Positions 59,478 to 64,000 of a DNA stretch of 64,000 nucleotides are shown piece after piece. The stretch lies in contig NC_134538.1 in NCBI RefSeq assembly GCF_050624435.1, positions 126,028,937-126,092,936 on the forward strand, read 5' to 3'. The translations under genes were made by a program, and so were the position numbers. Source of the stretch: Tenrec ecaudatus. Taxonomy: Eukaryota > Chordata > Mammalia > Afrosoricida > Tenrecidae. The notes beneath the pieces are model-generated. The model searched no databases. It saw only the letters and a list, made by a program, of their open reading frames with translations, and was not told the DNA's origin. The number at the start of each line of letters is the position of its first letter. The first letter of the stretch is position 1.

Positions 59478-59760
59478 TGAGCATACCTGTGGTTACATAA
59501 CCCCTCTGACAATAATGTGGAAGACATGTAGTTACATGATCCCTCTGACAACAATGTGGAAGACATGTAGTTACATGATCCCTCTGACAATAATGTGGAA
59601 GACATGTAGTTACATGATCCCTCTGACAACAATGTGGAAGACATGTAGTTACATGATCCCTCTGACAATAATGTGGAAGACATGTAGTTACATGATCCCT
59701 CTGACAACAATATGGAAGATATGTAGTTACATGATACCTCTGACAATAATGTGGAAGACA
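59478..59760 (+). repeat. 39-bp minisatellite, about 7 copies
   Basis: The unit reads approximately acaataatgtggaagacatg + tagttacatgatccctctg. The start of 'gtggaagac' (or its variant) recurs at 59517, 59556, 59595, 59634, 59673, 59712 and 59751, exactly 39 bases apart. Units alternate between 'aataatg' and 'aacaatg', giving a 78-bp higher-order period. Because 39 is divisible by three, open frames persist on both strands as 13-residue repeats, which is not evidence of coding. Confidence 0.95.
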
Positions 59761-60010
59761 GACTGGAGGGGCAATACTGGAGGTCACAGCTGTGGGAGGA
59801 TGTAAATAGAGTCTCAGAGTTTCCCAAAGTGGGTGATACCACCCCCTGGGGGGCACTGAAAAAGCAAATACTGGTCCTTTATCCTGGATTATAGGCTGCA
59901 GTACAAAGGTCTTTAATTGCCAGGGCCATGATGGGGGGAGATGTTGACTAGTTTTAGGTTTTTATTTTTCTGAGAAGAGCCAAAGAGACTTGAGAATCTA
60001 GGGTTTAGAG

Positions 60011-60202
60011 CAGTGGTTCTCAACCTTCCTCATGCCATGACCCTTTAATACAGTTCCTCATGTTGTGGTGACCCCCAAACATGAGATTATTTTCATTGCT
60101 ACTTCATAACTGCAATTTTGCTACTATTATGAACCAGGTAACCCCTGTGAAAGGGTCGTTCAACCACCAAAGGGGCTGCGACCCACAGGTTCAGAACCGC
60201 TG
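60011..60202 (+). mobile_element. SPIN-type non-autonomous hAT transposon
   Basis: Ends 'cagtggttctcaacctt' and '...aggttcagaaccgctg'. Interior 'acagttcctcatgttgtggtgacccccaa', 'gctacttcataactgcaa' and 'acccctgtgaaagggtcg'. Flanking 8-mers gtttagag (60003-60010) and gtttagat (60203-60210) agree at seven positions and resemble nTCTAGAn. It is more diverged than the first copy in places but complete. Confidence 0.92.
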
Positions 60203-60210
60203 GTTTAGAT

Positions 60211-61211
60211 AGAGGCAACGGCACCAAGGACCATATAGAAAAAGTGCTTATAAAGGGATATTCATGTGTTAGAATCAAAAGGATTGGCTGAACAGGGAAG
60301 TAAGAAAGAAGAAGGAGCGCAAGACAGCACCCAGATAATTCATGATGATGTTTCCATTTGGGAAGTAAAGAAAAAGAAGAAGGAGAGTGAGATAACACAG
60401 GAGACCATAATCAAAGTTCATTTTGGACATGTTCTATTTGAAGTGGCAGCAGAAGATCCCATTAAGAAAGATGGTTCTCGCCAACCTCCATGTACCTAAT
60501 CCAGAAACCAAGTTGTTGTGTCCTGAAGATAGGATTTCTTTTTCCTTACGAAAGAGTTAAGAAAGTTTTGTGTTCAGATCCATCAGAGCACCAAGGCTGG
60601 ATTTCTAGAGGGGAAAGAGACCCAGTAGACTTAGAGGTGGGATAAACAAATATCAGAGCTTTGAGACTAGGAAAGGGCGTCCCTGGAGGAATCCCTCTCT
60701 TTCTCCCAGGCCAGTCCCAATGATCAGTGAAGACCAGCACGCAAATGCAACACCATCTAGCAAAAGGGCAAACATAACCTGCTGACTTCTGGAGATTGCA
60801 TACATGGTCATAGCATTTGGAGGGCTAAAGTCGTAAAAAAGCGAGAGTTTACTCAAATAACTGCTAAGAGGAAGAAGAGGAAAGAGCCACTAGCTGCTGC
60901 TGAGAGATTGACTTTGGAAGAGAAGAATCCTGAGATGGAAGAGAGCGCATAGAACATACAAGCCAAGGAAGAGAGAGTTTTAAGAAAAAAAGCGACCAAT
61001 ATGGTTAAATGCTAGAAAACTATGTTAAATCAGATAAAGATTTTAAAGAGTTAAAACAATCATCAATAATTACTTCACTAGATTGAGGGGCACAAGCCTA
61101 ATTATTGAGGCCAGTCAAGTGAATGAGAAGTAAAAATGTGCAGAAAATGTTCTACAGTCTTTTATGGAGTTTTATATTGATGTGAAGAAAATATAGGGTC
61201 ATTTGTAAAAT
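60211..61211. other. Unassigned purine-rich sequence
   Basis: Rich in A and G, with ORFs of up to 77 codons high in Lys and Glu that look compositional. No gene was recognised. Confidence 0.45.
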
Positions 61212-61226
61212 GATAGCAAGTCTTTT

Positions 61227-63534
61227 TTTTTAATTTTAACAATTTATTAGGGGCTCATACAATTCTTATCACAGTTCATACATATACATACATCAATTGT
61301 ATAAAGCACATCTGTACAGTCTTTGCCCTAATCATTTTTTTCTCCTCTTTTCTTTTTTTACATTTTATTAGGGACTCATACAAATCTTATCACCATCCAT
61401 ACATATACATACATCAATTGTATAAAGCACATCCATACATTCCCTGCCCCAATCATTCTCAAGGCATTTGCTCTCCACTTAAGCCCCTTGCATCAGGTCC
61501 TCTTTTTTTTCCCCCTCCCTCCCCTTTTCCCCCTCCCTCTTGTGCCCTTGGTAATTTATACCTCATTATTTTGTCATATCTTGCCCTATCCGGAGTCTCC
61601 CTTCCCCCCTTCTCTGCTGTCCCTCTCCCAGGGAAGAGGTCACATGTGGATCCTTGTAATCAGTTCCCCCTTTCCAACCCACTCACCCTCCACTCTCCCA
61701 GCATCGTCCCTCACACCCTTGGTCCTGAAGGTATCATCCACCCTGGATTCCCTGTACCTCCAGCCCTCATATGTACCAGTGTACAGCCTCTGTCCTATCC
61801 AGCCCTGCAAGGTAGAATTCGGATCATGGTAGTTGGGGGGAGGAAGCATCCAGGATCTGGGGGAAAGCTGTGTTCTTCATCGGTACTACCTCACACCCTA
61901 ATTAACCCATCTCCTCTCCTAAACGCCTCTATGAGGGGATCTCCATTGGCCGACACTTGGGCCTTGGGTCTCCACTCTGCACTTCCCCCTTCATTTAATA
62001 TGGTATATATATACATATACATATACACATATATACACATACATACACACACTTATATCGTTGTTTTTGTTTTTGTTTTGCATGATGCCTTATAACTGGT
62101 CCCTTGGCACCTCGTGATCGCACTGGCCGGTGTGCTTCTTCCATGTGGGCTTATTTGCTTCTGAGCTAGATGGCCGCTTGTTCACCTTCAAGCCTTTAAG
62201 ACCCCAGACACTACCTCTTTTGATAGCCGGGCACCATCAGCTTTCTTCACCACATTTGCTTATGCACCCATTTGTCTTCAGCGATCCTATCATGGAGGTG
62301 TGCAGTCAATGATATGATTTTTTGTCCTTTGATGCCTGGTAACTGATCCCTTTGGGACCACTCGATCACACAGGCTGGTGTGTTCTTCCATGTGGACTTT
62401 GTTGCTTCTGAGCTAGATGGCCGCTTGTTCACCTTCAAGCCTTTAAGACCCCAGTCACTATCTCTTTTGATAGCCGGGCACCATCAGCTTTCTTCACCAC
62501 ATTTACTTGTTCACCCACTTTGGCTCCAGCCATTGTGTCGGGAGAGTGAGCATCATAGAGTTCCAATTTAATAAAAGAAGGTATTCATGCATTGAGGGAG
62601 TGTTTGAGTAGAGGCCCAAGGTCCTTCCGCCACCTTAATACTTGACCTATAAATATAGACACATAGATCTATTTCCCCATCCTCCTATATATATTTGCAT
62701 GTACATGTCTTTGTCTAGACCTCCATGAATGCCCTTTGACTCCTAGCTCTTTCCTCCATCTCCCTTGACTTTCCTCCTGCCCTACTACCATGCTTCATCG
62801 CCACCTGGGCTAGAGTATACCTCTTCTCTAAGCAACCTTACCCTTGATCATTTCCCAACATGCCTGCCACTCCCCCTTCTCTACCATTTGGGGTCCCATG
62901 TTTTTCCCTTGTCCCTGGGTTTGTTAACACCACTTCCTTACCCCCCCTACCCCCCACCCCAAGTCCCCCCGGAACTGTCGGTCCCGTTGTTTTTCCTCCA
63001 GATAGTTCATCCAGCCTGTCCTATTCAGACAGACCTGTGGAGTCACTAACATGCACGAAAACAAGACAGAGGAAAACAAAGCAACAGTATACAACCAGAC
63101 AACAAAACAACAAAAACAAACCACTGACAAAGAACAGAACAAAACAGTTCACAAGAGAAAAGCTTGTAGTTAGTTCAGGGATCGTTTGCTGGCCCTAAGG
63201 AGCGTTTTCCAGTCCAGTCTGTTGGGGCACCTCGCCCTGGCCCCAAAGTCCACTTTCAGCATTCCCTGGGGACCTTGCCACTCCATTCCCTTGCTGTTCC
63301 GCTACACTCCCCCAGTGATTTGCCTCGGTGTGGTGGGATCAGGTCAGGTGCAATTCCCACATTGTGTCTCCGGTGCTGTCCCCTGTATCGCCCTTAGTCA
63401 CTGAGGGGCATCATGTCTCATAGTAGGGCCAGCCATGTTGTTCTCTCTGTGGACTGGCTGCTCTACTCAGGAACATCATCATCACGGCCTGGTGGGCCAG
63501 GCTGTGCTCCACTCTCCTCTCCTGCCCCTTCGTC
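61227..63534 (-). mobile_element. Young LINE-1, 5'-truncated in its 3' UTR, with 15-bp target-site duplication
   Basis: Antisense L1 made entirely of 3' UTR. The duplication gatagcaagtctttt is perfect at 61212-61226 and 63535-63549. It is nearly identical to the insertion at 38107-41353 over its shared length and has the same internal 246-bp duplication (two copies around 62110-62290 and 62355-62520). Its 5' end stops at the '...cctgccccttcgtc' position. At its 3' end, 61231-61345 is an extra copy of the last ~100 bp of the L1. Confidence 0.92.
61231..61345 (-). repeat. Second L1 3' terminus appended to the L1 tail
   Basis: In sense direction the main L1 ends 'ccctaataaaatgt', then an A-rich stretch 'aaagaaaagaggag'. 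A second, slightly different L1 end follows ('gatgtgctttatacaattg' to 'gcccctaataaattg') before the final poly(A). Both lie inside one target-site duplication. Confidence 0.85.
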
Positions 63535-63549
63535 GATAGCAAGTCTTTT

Positions 63550-64000
63550 AACATGGCAAAAGGCTTTGGAAAAAGACAATGTTAATAGAAAGACTGAAAA
63601 AATGATAGAGATGAGACTGAGGAGGGCTCAAAGCATTAGAGGGAAAGCTAATAGGGAAATCTAAAAAAGAGACAGTCACTAACCATATCAATTGCTTCAA
63701 GAAATGTAAGTGCCGAGCATGGTTTCTGTAAACGGCATTAGGACGCCCGTAGTGACTTTCTGGAGACAGGTTCAACTAAGTGTTGGGGGGAAGAAGCGAG
63801 AGGACAAGGACCTGAGACTTGAAGAGAATACGTGAAAGGGAAAAATAGAAATTTTATTAATACATTTTCAATGGTTGCTCTTTGAAGACATTGATAAATT
63901 CACGACACCGTCCTGTCATTTCTATTAGACTCATGGTCGTCTTTGAGTAGCAGTGTCCTTTATAAAGTGCAGCTGTCAATCAAGAGGGGACACCTAACGT
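63550..64000. other. Unassigned sequence to the window end
   Basis: Continuation of the A/G-rich sequence interrupted by the L1. Nothing recognised. Confidence 0.45.

Noticed and set aside
59423-59856. Repetitive 96-139-codon ORFs over the minisatellite, as a possible repeat protein
   Set aside because: A 39-bp unit keeps any frame open if one unit has no stop. Three overlapping frames on both strands are open at once, and there is no start or flanking coding sequence.

Overview
This window is mammalian nuclear DNA, and the repeat content points to an afrotherian, most likely a tenrec such as Echinops telfairi. The evidence is a combination of repeats: many tRNA-derived SINEs ending in an RTE-type tail (AfroSINE type), degenerate RTE/BovB-type LINEs, LINE-1 copies with very long 3' UTRs, and two short SPIN-type hAT elements. 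SPINs are patchily distributed in mammals and are known from tenrec. The species call is inference. I see no bacterial, phage, CRISPR or rRNA/tRNA gene content.

The only protein-coding gene I can support is CCDC71L, on the minus strand. It has a single intact 232-codon coding exon at 24328-25026 inside a CpG island at about 24150-25420. Upstream are a TATA-like TTTAAA, CCAAT boxes, a GC box and a YY1-type motif, with a 12-codon upstream ORF in the presumed leader. A nearly repeat-free stretch from 24327 down to about 20846 is probably its long 3' UTR. All other long ORFs are LINE remnants, antisense shadows of the CpG island, or chance ORFs in repeats.

Layout: 1-3520 is an old L1 ORF2 fragment split by nested L1 3'-UTR insertions. 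3640-6720 has an RTE scrap, SINEs and unassigned DNA. 6725-9526 is L1 3'-end copies. 10085-11632 has RTE/AfroSINE pieces, a SPIN element and a MITE. 12465-15390 is L1 and RTE. 16340-18910 has three SINEs, a TG repeat, an antisense RTE and an ancient L1. 20021-20263 is a short L1 with a target-site duplication. 20714-25420 is the CCDC71L locus. 25430-29815 is mostly unassigned, with an LTR-like and MIR-like repeats. 29817-37978 has L1 ends, SINEs, an LTR end, a mariner and MITEs. 38107-41353 is a young L1 with a 5' inversion, carrying the open C-terminus of ORF2. 41367-46543 has unassigned DNA, MER5A, L1, a SINE and a second mariner. 47285-51935 and 52555-55250 are two near-full-length RTE LINEs, each interrupted by nested insertions. 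55400-57445 is L1 and RTE ends. 59478-59760 is a 39-bp minisatellite, 60011-60202 a second SPIN, and 61227-63534 a young L1 with a doubled 3' end.

The window reads as one housekeeping-type gene in a large field of retrotransposons. I found no evidence of a new multi-gene system. The more informative signals are in transposon structure: twin priming, a doubled L1 3' end, a 246-bp duplication inside the L1 3' UTR, nested RTEs, two mariners with the same deletion, and SPINs in their preferred target sites. All repeat assignments rest on recognition of consensus sequences from memory, so boundaries outside the cases with a target-site duplication are approximate to about 10-30 bp.
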